From Ancistrus triradiatus (lineage: Eukaryota; Chordata; Actinopteri; Siluriformes; Loricariidae), in the NCBI GenBank assembly GCA_025084515.1, contig JAJAGP010000271.1, forward strand, positions 310,001 through 374,000: DNA of 64,000 nt, given 5' to 3'. Positions 1 to 12,767 of this stretch are shown here, piece after piece. Position 1 is the first letter of the stretch; the number at the start of each line of letters is the position of its first letter. Made by a program: the position numbers and the translations under genes. The notes below the pieces were generated by a model, which had not been told where the DNA came from, did no database searches, and saw nothing but the letters and a program-made list of their open reading frames with translations.

Positions 1-745
1 TAAACTTGTTTTTATCCCTATTTGGCCATGGGAGAAGGAGTGCAGGCAAGAGGAAGTGTTCTCCTGCAAGGTGCTGGCATGTTATGAGTCTGACATAGTT
101 CCTGCGTCCTGGCTTTTATGATCTTTTATAATCCCTGCAGTGCTGCCAGTAATAAGACAGCTACGACCATAACTAAGCCTCAGGATGGCGGTTAATGTTT
201 GCAACCACACGTACGGAAAAACAAAACCGGAGCTTAGCGCGGAGCGACCAATGAGATGCAGGGAAAGTCTTCCAAGAATCTCAGCAGGAATGCATCGTCT
301 AATTTACTGCCATTTTAACGTTATTTCATGGAAAAACATTGCAGGACGTGTTTTAATGGCTTGTATTTGGTACTGAATGCATATTATTATCTATTAATTC
401 CTGTTCTTCATGCAGCAGTTAAATTCAATTGCCATCACAGTGCACATGTGGGGTTTTATTGGTGTGCAATTGAACACTGGGAAATTTGCAGACTTCTGAT
501 ATCTAGAATAAGCAGCGGTTCTTATTGTATTTCCTCATGTTTATTATCTAACCCATTTGGAATTACTTGGTCTCCACTGCATGCATGACCCTTACCCTGA
601 GCAGTGAGGGCATGCAAATAGCTGTCCACCACCCTTGCTGGTATATTGATCAGTCGTTAGGACATGGCTGTTGGCACAGAAAAAGTCCTCAAACACGGTC
701 AACTGTGTCTGCAAAGTGCCTTTGTCTTAACCATGTATGTCCTCA
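1..745. other. No recognised feature
   Basis: AT-leaning unique-looking sequence. Short overlapping open frames (60-86 residues) show no protein motif or splice signals that fit. Confidence 0.6.
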
Positions 746-830
746 TAGGGTTGTGCGATATCGACAAAAATGATATCCCTATATTCTCGGGGATTTCATC
801 CATAACGATATTTAGACTATATATTGCTTT
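746..830 (+). mobile_element. Fragment of the TATCGATAT-rich MITE
   Basis: 'agggttgtgcgatatcgaca' followed by 'tgatatccctatattctcgg' and 'cataacgatatttagac' resembles the left part of the nested element at 20387. Confidence 0.4.
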
Positions 831-950
831 CAAAACCATGTTTGTAAAAATCTTAAATTGTACTAGCTTGCTCGCTAATCGGATCTTTACTTTTGCTTAC
901 TATTGACACAATAGACTCCATATACAGTCTGGCCATACCTCATAGCTTTA

Positions 951-2602
951 CACAGTGGTGCTTGAAAGTTTGTGAAACCTTTAGAATTTTCTAGATTTCT
1001 GCAGAAAATGACCAGATCATCACCAGATTTTCACATAACTTCTAAAAGTAGATAAAGATAACCCAGTTAAACAAATGAAACAAAAATATTCTACTTGGTC
1101 ATTTATTTATTGAAGAAAATGATCCAATATTACATATTAGTGAGTGGCAAAAGTATGTGAACCTTTGCTTTCAGTATCTGGTGTGACCCCCCTGTGCAGC
1201 AATAACTGCAGCTAAACGTTCATGTAACTGTTGATCAGTCCTGCACACACCCGGCTTGGAGGAAATTTTAGCCCATTCCTCCGTACAGAACAGCTTCAGC
1301 TCTGGGATGTTTTGGTGGGTTTCCTCACATTAAACTGCTCCTCTTCAGGTCCTTCCAACAACATTTCCATTGGATTAAGGTCAGGACCTTTGACTTGGCC
1401 CATTCCAAAAACATGAACTTTATTCTTCTTTAACCATTCTTTTAGTAGAACGACTTGTGTCCTTTAGGGTCATTGTCTGGCTGCATGACCACCTTCTCTT
1501 GAACATTCAGTTCATGGACAGATGTCCTGACATTTTTCCTTTTAAATTATCTGATATAATTCAGAGAATTCATTGTTCCATCAATTGATGGCAAGCCGTC
1601 CTGGTCCAGATGCGGCAAAAACAGCCCCAAACCATGACACTACGCCACCACCATGTTTCACAGATGGGATAAGGTTTCCTTATGCTGGAATGCAGTGGTT
1701 TTCCTTTCTCCAAATATAACGGATTTTCTTTTAAACCAAAAAAAACATTTTTGGTCTCATCCCTTCACAAAAACATTCTTCCAATAGCTTTCTGGCTTTT
1801 CAAATGATCTTTAGCAAACTGCAGACGAGCAGCAATGTCCTTTTTGGAGAGGCAGTGGGTTTTCTCCTTGCAAACTCCTTGCAAACAATGCACAGCATTG
1901 TTGTTCCGTGTTTCTTCTGATGGTGGACTCATGAACATTAAACATTAGCCACTGTGAGAGAGGCCTTCAGTTTGCTTAGAAGTTACCCTGGGGTCCTTTG
2001 TGACCTCGCCAACTATTACACACGCCTTGCTCTGGAGTGATCTTTGTTTGGTCGACCACTCCTGAGGGAGGTAAAACAATGGTCTTGAATTTCCTTCATT
2101 TGTACACAATCTGTCTGACTTTGGATTGGTGGAGTCTAAACTCTTTAGAGATGGTTTTGTAACCTTTTCTAGCCTGATGAGCATCAACAACTCTTTTTCA
2201 GAGGTCCTCAGAAATCTCCTTTGTTCGTGCCATGATACACTTCCACAAACGTGTGTTGTGAAGAGCAGACTTTGATAGATCCCTGTTCTTTAAATAAAAA
2301 AGGGTGCCCACTCACACCTGATTGTCATCCCATTGATTGAAAACACCTGACTCTAATTTCACCTTCAAATTGACTGCTAATCCTCGAGGTTCACATACTT
2401 TTGCCACTCACTAATATGTAATATTGGACCATTTTCTTCAATAAATAAATGACCAAGTATAATATTTTTGTCTCATTTGTTTAACTGGGTTCTCTTTATC
2501 TAATTCTAGAACTTGTGTGAAAATCTGATGATGTTTTTGGTCATACTTTTGCAGAAATATCAAAAATTCTAAAGGGTTCACAAACTTTCAAGCACCACTG
2601 TA
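951..2602 (-). mobile_element. Tc1-like transposon, full-length but decayed
   Basis: The ends are 'cagtggtgcttgaaagtttg' on the left and its complement, ending 'caagcaccactgta', on the right. The terminal inverted repeats are long, about 215 bp (roughly 951-1168 and 2386-2602), and TA abuts the right end as expected for Tc1. The length of about 1.65 kb is normal for an autonomous Tc1 element. The internal gene is on the minus strand and broken. Confidence 0.9.
1171..2233 (-). pseudogene. Tc1 transposase pseudogene
   Basis: From the ATG at 2231-2233 the minus strand reads MARTKEISEDL, a stop, then KRVVDAHQARKGYKTIS. This is the typical N-terminal paired-like helix-turn-helix start of a Tc1 transposase. 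Similarity to the catalytic region persists to a stop at 1171-1173. The span suits a product of about 340 residues, but several stops and frameshifts break it, so it is inactive. Confidence 0.85.
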
Positions 2603-2984
2603 ACCGTTCTCACATTATATAGCCATTTTTCCTGGCCAGGGTCATGCGTGTTGGCAAACGTGCCTTAATGGGGCACTATTGCAGAGACGACACCCTGACT
2701 GGCACCCTCTCCCTCAAACACTGTCATTTTTCATAACACAATGTGACACCAAACAAATCATGAAAACATCAAGAGTGCACACCTGCACACCTGTCCCATT
2801 GATCTGTCTGTACACTGATAGCCATAATTTGCTCAAGTCAGCTAAAGAATTACTAGCATTGTTGGGTAAAAAAAAAAAAAAAAGATCTCTGCAGTCTTTT
2901 GGTTTAATCTCACACTAAGAATATAAAAGAAGTTTACTGGCATTCGCTTTATTTAAAGAAAATATGAAACTCTTACACTGTTAT

Positions 2985-3650
2985 TTCTTTTAAGGAAACC
3001 ACAATTGTCCCACAATTGCGGCCACCCTTTCATTAAGTACTTTGCACAGCCTCCCATTGTCAACATACCAGCACTGAGTCTTCTATAATGCTATTGGAAA
3101 ATACAGAGCAATTCCTAGATGCTCTTCATTACAGAATCTTTCCAGATCCTCTTCAGCTCGCCACAAGTTTTCAGTGGGATTTACGTCAGGGAGACAGGAA
3201 TGGTCATGTCAAAAGCCTGATTCTGTGGCTTTTGTGCGGATTTGGATGTATGTTTTGGATCGTTGCTGCTGGAAGATCCAACAATGATCCACTTGAAGCT
3301 TCTTGGCACAAGCAGGCAGATTTCCATTTGAAACGTTCTAGTCCAGGATGCCACGTCTTCTAAAAAGGCTCCTAGTGCCTATAAAGACAGACAAACCCCA
3401 ACGTGATGGGGTGGACAGTGGACATTCTCTTATGTTAGACCCACCTATCTAATTCCAAATCCATCAATATTTTCATAGACTTCCCAGAGCCTTCTCCTGT
3501 AGCAGGTGGAATACACTCGAATCCAAAAGGGCAACTTCACAACAGAGTTTTGCATTGTACCCCATTAACGCACCTAATTCAACTCAGGAATGAATTTCCA
3601 AAAATTCTGCTTTGTGTGCTGGAAAAGAGACAACTCGTCCCCTAAGTTTA
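2985..3650 (-). mobile_element. Tc1-like transposon fragment, different family
   Basis: On the minus strand this is transposase-like sequence. The plus-strand text shows the 'cagtgggatttacgtcaggg' and 'gttttggatcgttgctgctg' type blocks seen in the catalytic half of inverted Tc1 genes. It has no clear terminal inverted repeats and no open frame beyond about 90 residues. It is probably a truncated relic. Confidence 0.6.
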
Positions 3651-4129
3651 ACATCCCTTCACTTCCAAGAGCTACTACACAGCTCTACTGATTAGCTATT
3701 AATCAAGTGAGACTCTTGTGCTGGTCTGGGACAGACCAACAAGTCCAAGCTCAGACAGCTGTCAGAGGGAATGAAGTGAGTCATTTTCATAGGAAGAACA
3801 GACTCAGAGACCATCTTCCTCTCAACACCAGCAGACCTGAATGGAAAGCCAGCAGTGAAGCCTGGGATTGAAGCGATGACACATGCTAGGATCAGTGAAA
3901 GAAATGCACCAGAAGTGCTGATTTTACTGCTGACTGGACTGGAACAGGACAAAATGTTACAGTATTTGCACTTTTTTTTAGCTTATCACACCTCAAGAAC
4001 TTCCACTAGATAAAAGTGGAGGGATTAGTTAAGGGTAGTCACACTCTGCTTTATCTCCATTTCTTCTCTGTCAGCTCATGTGCTAACTAGGGGAACTGAT
4101 AAACAGGGTACTCCCAGGCCACCATAGAG

Positions 4130-4595
4130 GCATTGACCAAAAAACAGTCTTAGACCACCATTAGATTTGTAGTTTTAGCAATGGTATAATGACCATATAT
4201 AACATACTGTTGACGATTGAACCCAAAAATTTCAATCTTGGATTTGTCACTCCATAATACTCTTCTTCATTGATCTTCATTCCAATCTTTGGGAGCTTTA
4301 GCATATTTTAGCCTTTTCACCCTGTTCCCCTTCTGGGTTCAGCGTTCTTGGCCGCCACCTTTCTAAAAAGACCATTCATGATCAATCTGCTTCTGACTAT
4401 AGAAGGGAAAACTTGGGAATCCCGATGGAGCTGCCAGATGCTGCTATTGCTCAAGTGTAAGAGGTCACACTACTTGCCATTGTAGCTTAAAGAACACACT
4501 GCACTCGACTGTATTTTCTGGTTGTTTTCTGAAAGAGATTGAGACATATATATTGCCATTGGTGGCCTTTAGAAAGTCTTTTGCTCAGAACTGTA
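4130..4595. mobile_element. Internally deleted Tc1 MITE, copy A of four
   Basis: It shares its internal sequence ('ttggatttgtcactccataa', then 'gctttagcatattttagcct') with the copies at 16158, 25434 and 57906. It ends in 'agtcttttgctcagaactgta', a diverged form of the family terminus 'cagtactgtgcaaaagtctt'. The left end is eroded. On the minus strand it keeps a remnant of transposase around the first catalytic Asp. Confidence 0.75.
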
Positions 4596-4746
4596 CATGA
4601 GCAAGCATGGGACATTATAGAAAAAAAAGACAGCAGGATTGGAGCACATTTTATCTCCATTAATGTGTTCAACTATGAAACAGATGTTACAGTTATACTA
4701 CTGTAAGATGTTTGGTAGCCATTACGCGGGTGTTGCATTTAATTCC

Positions 4747-4847
4747 AGGGTTGCCAGATTCCCAGAGAGAAACTCTATCTCTGTCTAATCTATGGAAACA
4801 AGTCCTAAATAAGTTAGGTCTCTTAGAATAAGCAGACCTGGCAACCA
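4747..4847. repeat. Small sequence with inverted ends
   Basis: 'cagggttgccagattc' and 'agacctggcaaccatg' are partly inverted (about 12 of 16 positions) around a ~70-bp core. It may be a tiny MITE or chance. Confidence 0.3.
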
Positions 4848-7800
4848 TGTTTGATTCCTTTAGCCACTTACGGGTTTTGTTTAAGGGTATACACAGACTG
4901 AGAAAAACAAAATCAGAGTAAAGGTATACATGCGCTACAATACAGCTCTTTTTTATCAGATTTCTTAATCTTATTTCTAGACCTTATAAATATAATAAAA
5001 TAAATGAAATTGCTGTTTACATGACCACTTGAGTAATCAGATAACTGCAGAAATCTGACTATGATCGGATTATTAAGTGCATACGAACACAGTCATTAAT
5101 AAAGGGTGCAGTTATGGCATCACATAGGTTATAATCCATAACTTTCAAATATACATCCTGGCAAGAAAAGTAAAATATAATGTCAGTCTGTGCACCAGGA
5201 CATCTGTTGTTTGTTATTTCCAATGAAATGTTCACTCCGGCATCGAAGGTCATGGTAAGTGACAAAATCAGCTCCACCTACCAGTGCTCCTCCTGAAACA
5301 CACAAAATCAAACTCTTGGCCATGTCTCGGCCTTTCCTAAAGTCTGCCTCTTTCAATAAGGCTCTGTATAAATGGTGGTGATTGGCTCTAAAGTCTCCGT
5401 CTCAATTTTTCCCCTTTCTTTTTTACTTGGTTATGGGAGTAACGGCCCCTGCTTTTACTAACTTGGCCAGCTGTACACATTCTTTCCACCATGTCTTGAT
5501 TACCGCAGCTTGCCAAAGGTTTGGGCGTTTCTGTTTGTCTTCTGTATCTAAGATTGTGCCATTGAGAGTCAGAAAAAGGAAAATGTTGCGCATGTTTGCT
5601 CCAAAAACGAGCGAGAAACAAGAGAGTTCGACTCATACCTCCCAGTGCACTGTGTGAATAAAGCTGTGCCTTGGCTGAAGAGAGATCAAGGACAGAGGCC
5701 ATCTGCAAGCACTTTGCACGGACAAATGGGCTGCTGCGCTACAAGTGTTGTTGATCAGCGAGTAACACCCCTTATCGTCGGTCGCACATGTTTTCAAGGT
5801 GTCCTCCCACAACCTCCCTTACATCACATCTGTTAGCAACGAAAAGTCGACGCATTGTACGACAGAAGCCTCTCTATTCATGCTGCTATTAGGACTCGCA
5901 TTAAAATAATGATGATACACCCAGAGCGCTGCAAAGCCTGGCTTAAGGAGCTTTCATTCTCGTAACACACGAAGGATGACTCACCTTATACAGTGCAAAT
6001 ATTTACGAACATGAATCATAAAGGAATGTGACATGGTCGTCCCATCAAAGCCTGACAGGCGAACCTATTTACTGACATATTTATTCACTTTGAACACTGC
6101 AACTCCAACAATGCAATGCACCATTTCACTAGGAACAAACAGATACGTGAGCCAGTCGGTTCCAACTAAATAAGAGCCATGTTTTTGTCTTACATAACTG
6201 TCATTTGTCTTCCAGTTACATTCTGGAAAGCTAAAACAGTTAGCAGGAGGCTTTGTTTTTAAGGTTTGATTTTGTTCTGGATTTGCCACAGATATGCCGG
6301 TGCATAAATTGTCGTTTAGTTTCCACTTTTAGAAAGACAGTATAGTTTCCAGTGGGTTGTCGATGTTTGAGTAGTTGCTAAACCAGAGGATGTAGGGTTG
6401 CCACATTTTAAATATTTGCACTCTCCCTCTGTTTTTAGCTTATCAGTCAGGATCAGGTCTGGACATGCCACAAATGTGCTGGTCCGCAGTTTTTAAAAAA
6501 GCATAACAGCTTATGTCATGGTCGATTTTGCGCTTTACAGCATCAAGGACAATACCCATCTTGTTTGGTTATGCCACAGCTGCAATTTGGCAAGCTTAAT
6601 GGAGTGCTGCTGATACCGCAAAAAGCATCATATCATCAGTGCAGCATTTGTGTGAGTTTCCTGCTAAATCTCGACACCTGGAGATGCACTGTTTTCAAAT
6701 CCCTCCACTAAATGAATTATACAGGAACGTCTACTGAAATCCAGTGAACTGTGCTCAGTTTGTAAATTAGTTGGTCTCGTTTGGATCGCTGGTCATATTC
6801 TTACTGGCACAGCAAGTTAGTTGAAGCCCAGGCAACCTGTGAGGATTTATTTACATTCTCCTAACTGCTCTTTTCAAGTATTGTGTGCCCGGGTCAATGC
6901 CTGGGTAGTGCCATGAGGCATACATGCATAATGATGGACAATACAGCCCTCATCAGAGTTGTTCAACAGAGGAAAGGAGGCTCGAAAGACTGGAATGTAA
7001 GCTCAGGTGTTTGATTTCATATAATGGATGCATGAATGTTCATATGAAACCGCGGAATAGTTTGTCTTCATCCTGGCGGGAAGACAAAGATTGTGAAACG
7101 GGGTCTAAAAACAATCTACTCGATCGTGAGGTTAAATATAAGTCGCCATCCAATGTCATTATGTAATAGATTCGAACTTGAACAAGGATCATGGAAGGAA
7201 AATGCTCTTGTACGTGTGTTAGCTCTGAAATATCAACACGATAAGTATTGTGACTGTGTTATTCTGAATTCTGTGACAATTTCGGACAATACACTTGGCG
7301 TGACTCATACTTCCATAGGTTTTATAACCAGATACGCGGAAACAACATTTAGACCACTGGGTTGGAAAGCTCCCCAAACATGGTTTACACAAACCACACT
7401 TTTGATCAAGGACTACAGTCGAGCCCATTTCCAAAATACTTCCTAAATGGAAGAAAATTGTAACCACCGACGCTGCTTCACAACAACAGGAACATAAGCA
7501 GAGGAAGTTTCCTAATGAAGCTCTGTTAATCCCCAAGAAATATTTAACTAACCTCTCAAGTTTGATAAAGGCTTGTCAGCAACACTGGTCCAAAACAAGA
7601 GGGCAATCTTGGTTAGCTTAGATGTTGACGATGGAGGATATGGCTTTCAGAGCGGAGTTCCATTAGAGACCAAGAGTACATCCTGAATGGCTTTCTAAAG
7701 TCATTGTTTGCAGGAAGAGGTGATTAAAGCAGTTTAATAGTCGCTAAGAACGTCAAAATCAGAGCTTGAACAGAAATCAAAGCCTGCAAAACGGAGACCG

Positions 7801-7879
7801 TATCAGGCGACCAATTGGGAGTGGTGTCTAAAGGAAAGAAACAAGCCCTCTGAAGCAGGGGGCAGCAGAAACCTCTATA
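4848..7879. other. 3-kb stretch without a recognised gene or repeat
   Basis: Two antisense open frames around 5382-5708 overlap each other without a recognisable domain. Presumed intronic DNA of the tensin gene. Confidence 0.55.
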
Positions 7880-9005
7880 CACTCACTGACCACTTTAGTA
7901 GGTACACCTGTTCAACTGCTTGTTAATGCAAATATCTAATCAGTCAATCACAGGGGAGCAGTTCAATGCATTTAGGCATGTAGACATGGTCAGGAAAACC
8001 TGCTGAAGTGCAAACCGAGCATCAACATGGAGAGGAAACTTGATTTAAGTGACTTTGAATGTGGCATGGTTGTGCTAGACCGACTGGTCTGAGTATTTCA
8101 AAAATGGCTGACCAACAGGGATTTTCACACACAGACCCATCTATAGGGTTTACAGAGAATGGTCCAAAAAAGAGAAAATATCCAGCGAAGGCAGTTCTCC
8201 GGGCGAAAATGCCTTGTTGATGCCAGAGGTCTGAAGAGAATGGCCAGACTGGTTTGAGTTGATAGAAAGGCAACAGTAATGGAATCTCTGAATGCACAAA
8301 ATTTCACACCTTGAAGCAGATGGACTACAACAGCATACGACCACACTGGGTGCCACTCCTGTCAGCTAAAATCAGAAAACAGCCTACACGTCAGACAGGC
8401 TCACCAAATTTGAACAATAGAAGTTGACGTTGACCGGTCTGATGAGTCTTGATGGGTCTTGATTTCATTCAGGTGGTCGGGTCAGAATTTGGCGTAAACT
8501 ACATGAAAGAACGTGTCCATCCTGCCTTGTATCAACGGTAAAGACTGCTGGTGGTGTAATGGTGTGGGGTATTTTCATGACACACTTTGGGCTCCTTGAT
8601 ATCCTAATAATGCCACAGCCTAAATGAGTATTGTTGCTGACCGTGTGCATTCCTTTATGACCACATCTTCTGATGTCTACTTCTAGCAGGATAGCGCACC
8701 ATGTCACAAAGCTCAAATCATCTCAGTGGTTTGTGGAACATGGCAAGTACTCAAGTGACCTCCTCAATCAACAAATCTCAATCCAATAGAGCACCTTTGG
8801 AATGTGGTGGAATGGGAGATTCAAATCACAGATGTACAGGTGACAGAGGTGCAGCAACTACTTGATGCTATCATGTCAATATGGACCAGAATCTGTTTCC
8901 AGCACCTTGTTGATTCCATGCTTCAAAGAATTAAGGCAGTTCTGAAGGCATAATGTGGTCCAACCCAGTACTAGCAAGGTGTACCTAATAACGTGAAAGT
9001 GCATT
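7880..9005 (+). mobile_element. Tc1-like transposon (cactcactgaccactttagt family)
   Basis: It begins 'cactcactgaccactttagt', preceded by TA, and ends around the inverted form 'gtgtacctaataacgtgaaa'. The right terminus is eroded, so its end is approximate. The gene points right. The size of about 1.1 kb fits a nearly full-length copy of this widespread fish family with several internal deletions. Confidence 0.85.
8027..8974 (+). pseudogene. Tc1 transposase pseudogene
   Basis: The translation from ATG 8027 starts MERKLDLSDFECGMVV, a known Tc1 N-terminus. Further on, blocks match the catalytic core in several frames: 'ggtcagaatttggcgtaaac' near the first Asp, 'taatggtgtgggg' and 'caggatagcgcaccatgtca' around the second Asp, and 'ctcaatccaatagagcacct' around the final acidic residue. 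The C-terminal part has a premature stop and frames change repeatedly. Not functional. Confidence 0.85.
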
Positions 9006-9034
9006 TGAGTCAACTACTAATCGAGGTCCTATGT

Positions 9035-9110
9035 CTAAATCCTCAGCTCCTCCAAGCTGCCACTGTTGAGCCTCTGAGCAAGGCTCTTAACCTTCAAGTG
9101 GTGTCTGTCA
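9035..9110 (+). mobile_element. SINE fragment
   Basis: 'caagctgccactgttgagcc' followed by 'gagcaaggctcttaacctt' is the body segment of the tRNA-derived SINE seen intact at 29853-30058. The head and tail are missing. Confidence 0.5.
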
Positions 9111-10840
9111 AGTCGCTCCCATATTTTGTAAATGTTCCTCTCAGTGCCACCTTCATTGCTCAGTCACTGTTGAGAGGTTTGATAAGAAGTTTTGACCTTT
9201 ATCTGACTGAACATTTCAGAAGTCTCTTCAAAAGGGACTATCAATCAGCCTAACGGAGAGTCTTGAAGCATTTTGCCACCCTTCTGCTCTGACCCTTCTT
9301 TGGACCTACACAATGGAGCAGAACAAGCAGATCACGCCATGCCTTAATAAAGCAGAGCTTTTCAATTAGACAATGACGATAAATCAGCCTCAGTGACAAA
9401 CCTCTCCTCTCCAAAGCACATTCCTGGAGCGAAAATACACACAGCAGCGGGAGCCAAACGAGCCTCTACAGTTCCAGCAGCCAGGAGACAGCAGTTTTCA
9501 TACAAAGCCTGGAGAAAGTAACACCTGTCCTGCTGCTGACTTTCCCCCCCATGTCACCCTAAGACGTCAGAGAGGGGAAAATCAGACAGGCATTTCTAAA
9601 CACCACCTCACTGAGGGAAAATGTGTGCAAACGGGACCTGCAAGCTCAGGCAGTCCGCAGTCTCCCAGATGAGCCAGATAAAAGCGCTGCTTAAAATTAC
9701 ACGCACACGTGTTCGGAATTACCAAGGGCTTTGCAAAATGACTCGGGCATGAAATAGAGATAGCAATTAGTCAGTGCTAAATGCATCAGAAGGAGCTACA
9801 AGACTATAACTAATGCTAAAACCACAAACAAGCTGCACAGGACTCAAGCTGTAATTAAATGTCTTCTGTTTCAATATACTGATACAAGTATGTCTGGATA
9901 TGATGCCTTACCCTGCTAGCCTAGGCTTCAGAGAAGTAGCTCTCTTTGACCCAGTTAAATGAATTTGGAGCCCAAAAACATGATTGATGTGCTTTCCTTC
10001 AAGAAGCATACCCAGACAGCAATCTCACTCAGATACAACCAACCGAGCCGCAAAGTGAATATGGGGAAGATGTTTACTCGATTCGTTACAGCATTTTACA
10101 GACTCGATTAACTGGAGTGACTCAGACATTGGCATAGAACCCGGGTGGGATGTTTGGGATGTGTCCCACCCAATATTGGTTACAGTTGCATTTATCCTAC
10201 GCAAAAATTCTACCGTATTGGCAGCAAATCAGACAAACTTCGCATTTCATGTTAACTGTGCTCAAGTTGTCATGAAGCAATGTCTGAAACGTCAAGTAAC
10301 ATTAGTCTCTGGTGGCACTAAATAGTATGTAAAAAAAATAGTACACCATTGTTAGAAGTGCTTTCAATAGTGTATTATGTAAAGCTCCACAGTGTGTTGG
10401 TTGGGACACAGCCTTGCTTTGTAATGTTAACGTTAGTCTCGTCTGAGCCTTGTAATGCTTGACCTTTCTCAGTAACATCCTTAATATAAATTGTTTTGTC
10501 ATGCCATTTCAGCATAATGCCACCAAAAATAAATGAATAAATAAAACCATCACAGGATACAACATTCTTGAGGTTACTTAAAAAGGCTTGTGTTAGTGCA
10601 GTGGTTCTCAGTGTGTATTTGGGAAGGGGGGTGCGTCCCCTAGGGGTGGCGTGGTGCTATTGTGGAGGTGGGGGCACAGCAAGAAACATTGAATGAGGCA
10701 TGATTAAGATACATAATACATGTCACTTGTATATGTCATTTTATTTTGTAACGCATTATAACTTGTCATTTGTCATTTTATTTTGTGTTGTTCAATAAAA
10801 ATTTGCAGTTTTGTAATGAATTACCCTACAATGTTTAAAA
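9111..10840. other. No recognised feature
   Basis: Balanced composition at 9250-9700, AT-rich after 10200. A G-rich patch at 10620-10680 ('gggaaggggggtgcgtcccc') could be an old element end. Confidence 0.5.
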
Positions 10841-11349
10841 TAGACTGTCTGGCCAAAAAAAAAAAACACACTAATATTTCGCTGGGCCGCCTTTAGCTTT
10901 GATTACGGCACTCATTTGCTCTGGCATCGTTTCCTCAAGCTTCTGCATTGTCACAACATTTATTTCTGTCCAGAGTTGCCTTAATTTTTTCCCCCAAGAT
11001 CTTTTATTGATGATGGGAGAGTTGGACCACTGAACAAAGTCTTCTCCAGCACATCCCAAAGATTCTCAATGGAAGTCTGGACTCTGTGGTGGCCAATCCA
11101 TGTGTGAAAATGATGGCTTATGCTCCCTGAACCATTCTTTCACAATTTGACACGTCTGAAACAGATGAACATCTTTGGTTGTTTAACAAATGAGAAGCTA
11201 CTCACTGCATCAGTTAAGGTTAAATAACTTGTTGCCAGCTGAAACATAATCACCAATGCAATAATTATCCGATGGGAGGCTCTTTTTTTAACTATTTAAG
11301 TATTTGATTAGTTAAATCCTGGTGACCTTTTTTTTGGCCAGGTAGTGTA
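10841..11349 (-). mobile_element. Short Tc1-like element (tagactgtctggccaaaaaa family)
   Basis: The left end is 'tagactgtctggccaaaaaa' and the right end is the complement-type 'ttttttggccaggtagtgta', giving about 510 bp. Internal sequence on the minus strand resembles a Tc1 transposase segment (ETMPEQMSAVIKAKGG and nearby), but most of the gene is deleted. Confidence 0.8.
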
Positions 11350-11427
11350 AATTCCATTGGAGTTTGGAAGCAAAAGACATGCATGTGTGTGTCAGAAGGG
11401 GGTACTGCATAAAAGGTTTGACTGCGT

Positions 11428-11642
11428 TGGGTGGCGTGGTTGCTTGGTGGGTAGCACCGTCACGTCACAGCAAGAAGGTCTTGAGTTTGATCCCAGGTGG
11501 AGCAACCCGGGTCCTTTGTGTGTGGAGTTTGCATGTCCTCCTTATGTCTGCTTGGGGTTTACTCAGGGTACTCCGGTTTCCTCCCAAAGTCCACAGACAT
11601 GCATTATGTCAATTGATTGCCCCAATCTAAGTGTGTGTGTAT
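11428..11642 (+). mobile_element. DANA-like tRNA-derived SINE
   Basis: It starts 'gggtggcgtggttgcttggt' and has the block 'cgtcacagcaagaaggtctt'. A B-box-like 'gagtttgatccc' follows, then 'gtgtggagtttgcatgtcct' and 'ctccggtttcctcccaaagt'. These are the successive conserved blocks of DANA-type SINEs of cypriniform and related fishes. It ends next to a Tc1 element. Confidence 0.8.
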
Positions 11643-11653
11643 ATATGTATATA

Positions 11654-12767
11654 CACTGCTCAAAAAAATAAAGGGAACACTTAAACAACACAATATAACT
11701 CCAAGTAAATCAAACTTCAGTGAAGTTAAACTGTCCACTTAGGAAGCAACACTGATTGACAATCAATTTCACATGCTGTTGTGCAAATGGAATAGACAAC
11801 AGCTGGAAATTATTGCCAATTAGCAAGACACACTCAATAAAGGAGTGGTTCTGCAGGTGGGGACCACAGACCACTTCTCAGGACCTATGCTTTCTGGCTG
11901 ATGTTTTGGTCACTTTTGAATGTTGGTGGTGCTTTCACATTCGTGGTAGCATGAGACGGACTCTACAACCCACACAAGTGGCTCAGGTAGTGCAGCTCAT
12001 CAATGATGGCACATCAATGCGAGCTGTGGCAAGAAGGTTTGCTGTGTCTGTCAGCGTAGTGTCCAGAGGCTGGAGGCGCTACCAGAAGACAGGTCAGTAC
12101 ACCAGGAGGAGGCCGTAGGAGGAGGCCGTTGGAGGGCAACAACCCAGCAGCAGGACCGCTACCTCCGCCTTTGTGCAAGGAGGAACAGGAGGAGCACTGT
12201 CAGAGCCCTGCAAAATGACCTCCAGCAGGCCGCAAATGTGCATGTGTCTGCAAAAACGGTTAGAAATCGACTCAATGAGGATGGTATGAGGGCCCGACGT
12301 CCACAGATGGGAGTTGTGCTCACAGCCCAACACTGTGCAGAACGCTTGGCATTTGCCAGAGAACACCTGGATTGGCAAATTCAGGCTAGAAAGGCTAGAG
12401 CTCCACTTAAATAATGTCCAAGCCAGCTGAAGCCTGTTAGCGATCTCATCACTCCCTCATGTGCTCTCCAGTCCGGTGCCTCACGAGTGGGAAGTGTCTA
12501 GATCGCCCCTAGTGGCGGGGAGAGGCATAACGGAGGAAAAGCTGGAGCATACCCTGACACTGTAGTGTGTTTTTCCACTTTAATTTTGTGTGTGACTCCA
12601 ACTCCAGGCATCCATTGGTTAATAAATTTGATTTATATTGATGATTTTTGTGTGATTTTGTTGTCAGCACATTCAACTTTGTACAGAACAAAGTATTCAA
12701 TGAGAATATTTCATTCATTCAGATCTAGGATGTGTTATTTGAGTGTTCCCTTTATTTTTTTTGAACA

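Noticed and set aside
3692..3952. 86-residue minus-strand frame that could be a small secreted protein
   Set aside because: The hydrophobic stretch is short, there is no supporting context, and it adjoins a Tc1 relic.
5632..5680. Minus-strand segment with acceptor-like 'ttcag' and donor-like 'gtatga' as the next tensin exon
   Set aside because: The phase-0 peptide (PRHSFIHTVHWE) lacks the expected final C1 cysteine spacing.
5382..5708. Pair of overlapping antisense open frames of 91 and 106 residues
   Set aside because: Neither shows a motif, and overlapping antisense frames of this size occur by chance.
11951..12413. Active transposase gene
   Set aside because: A frameshifting duplication and loss of the catalytic domain make it non-functional.
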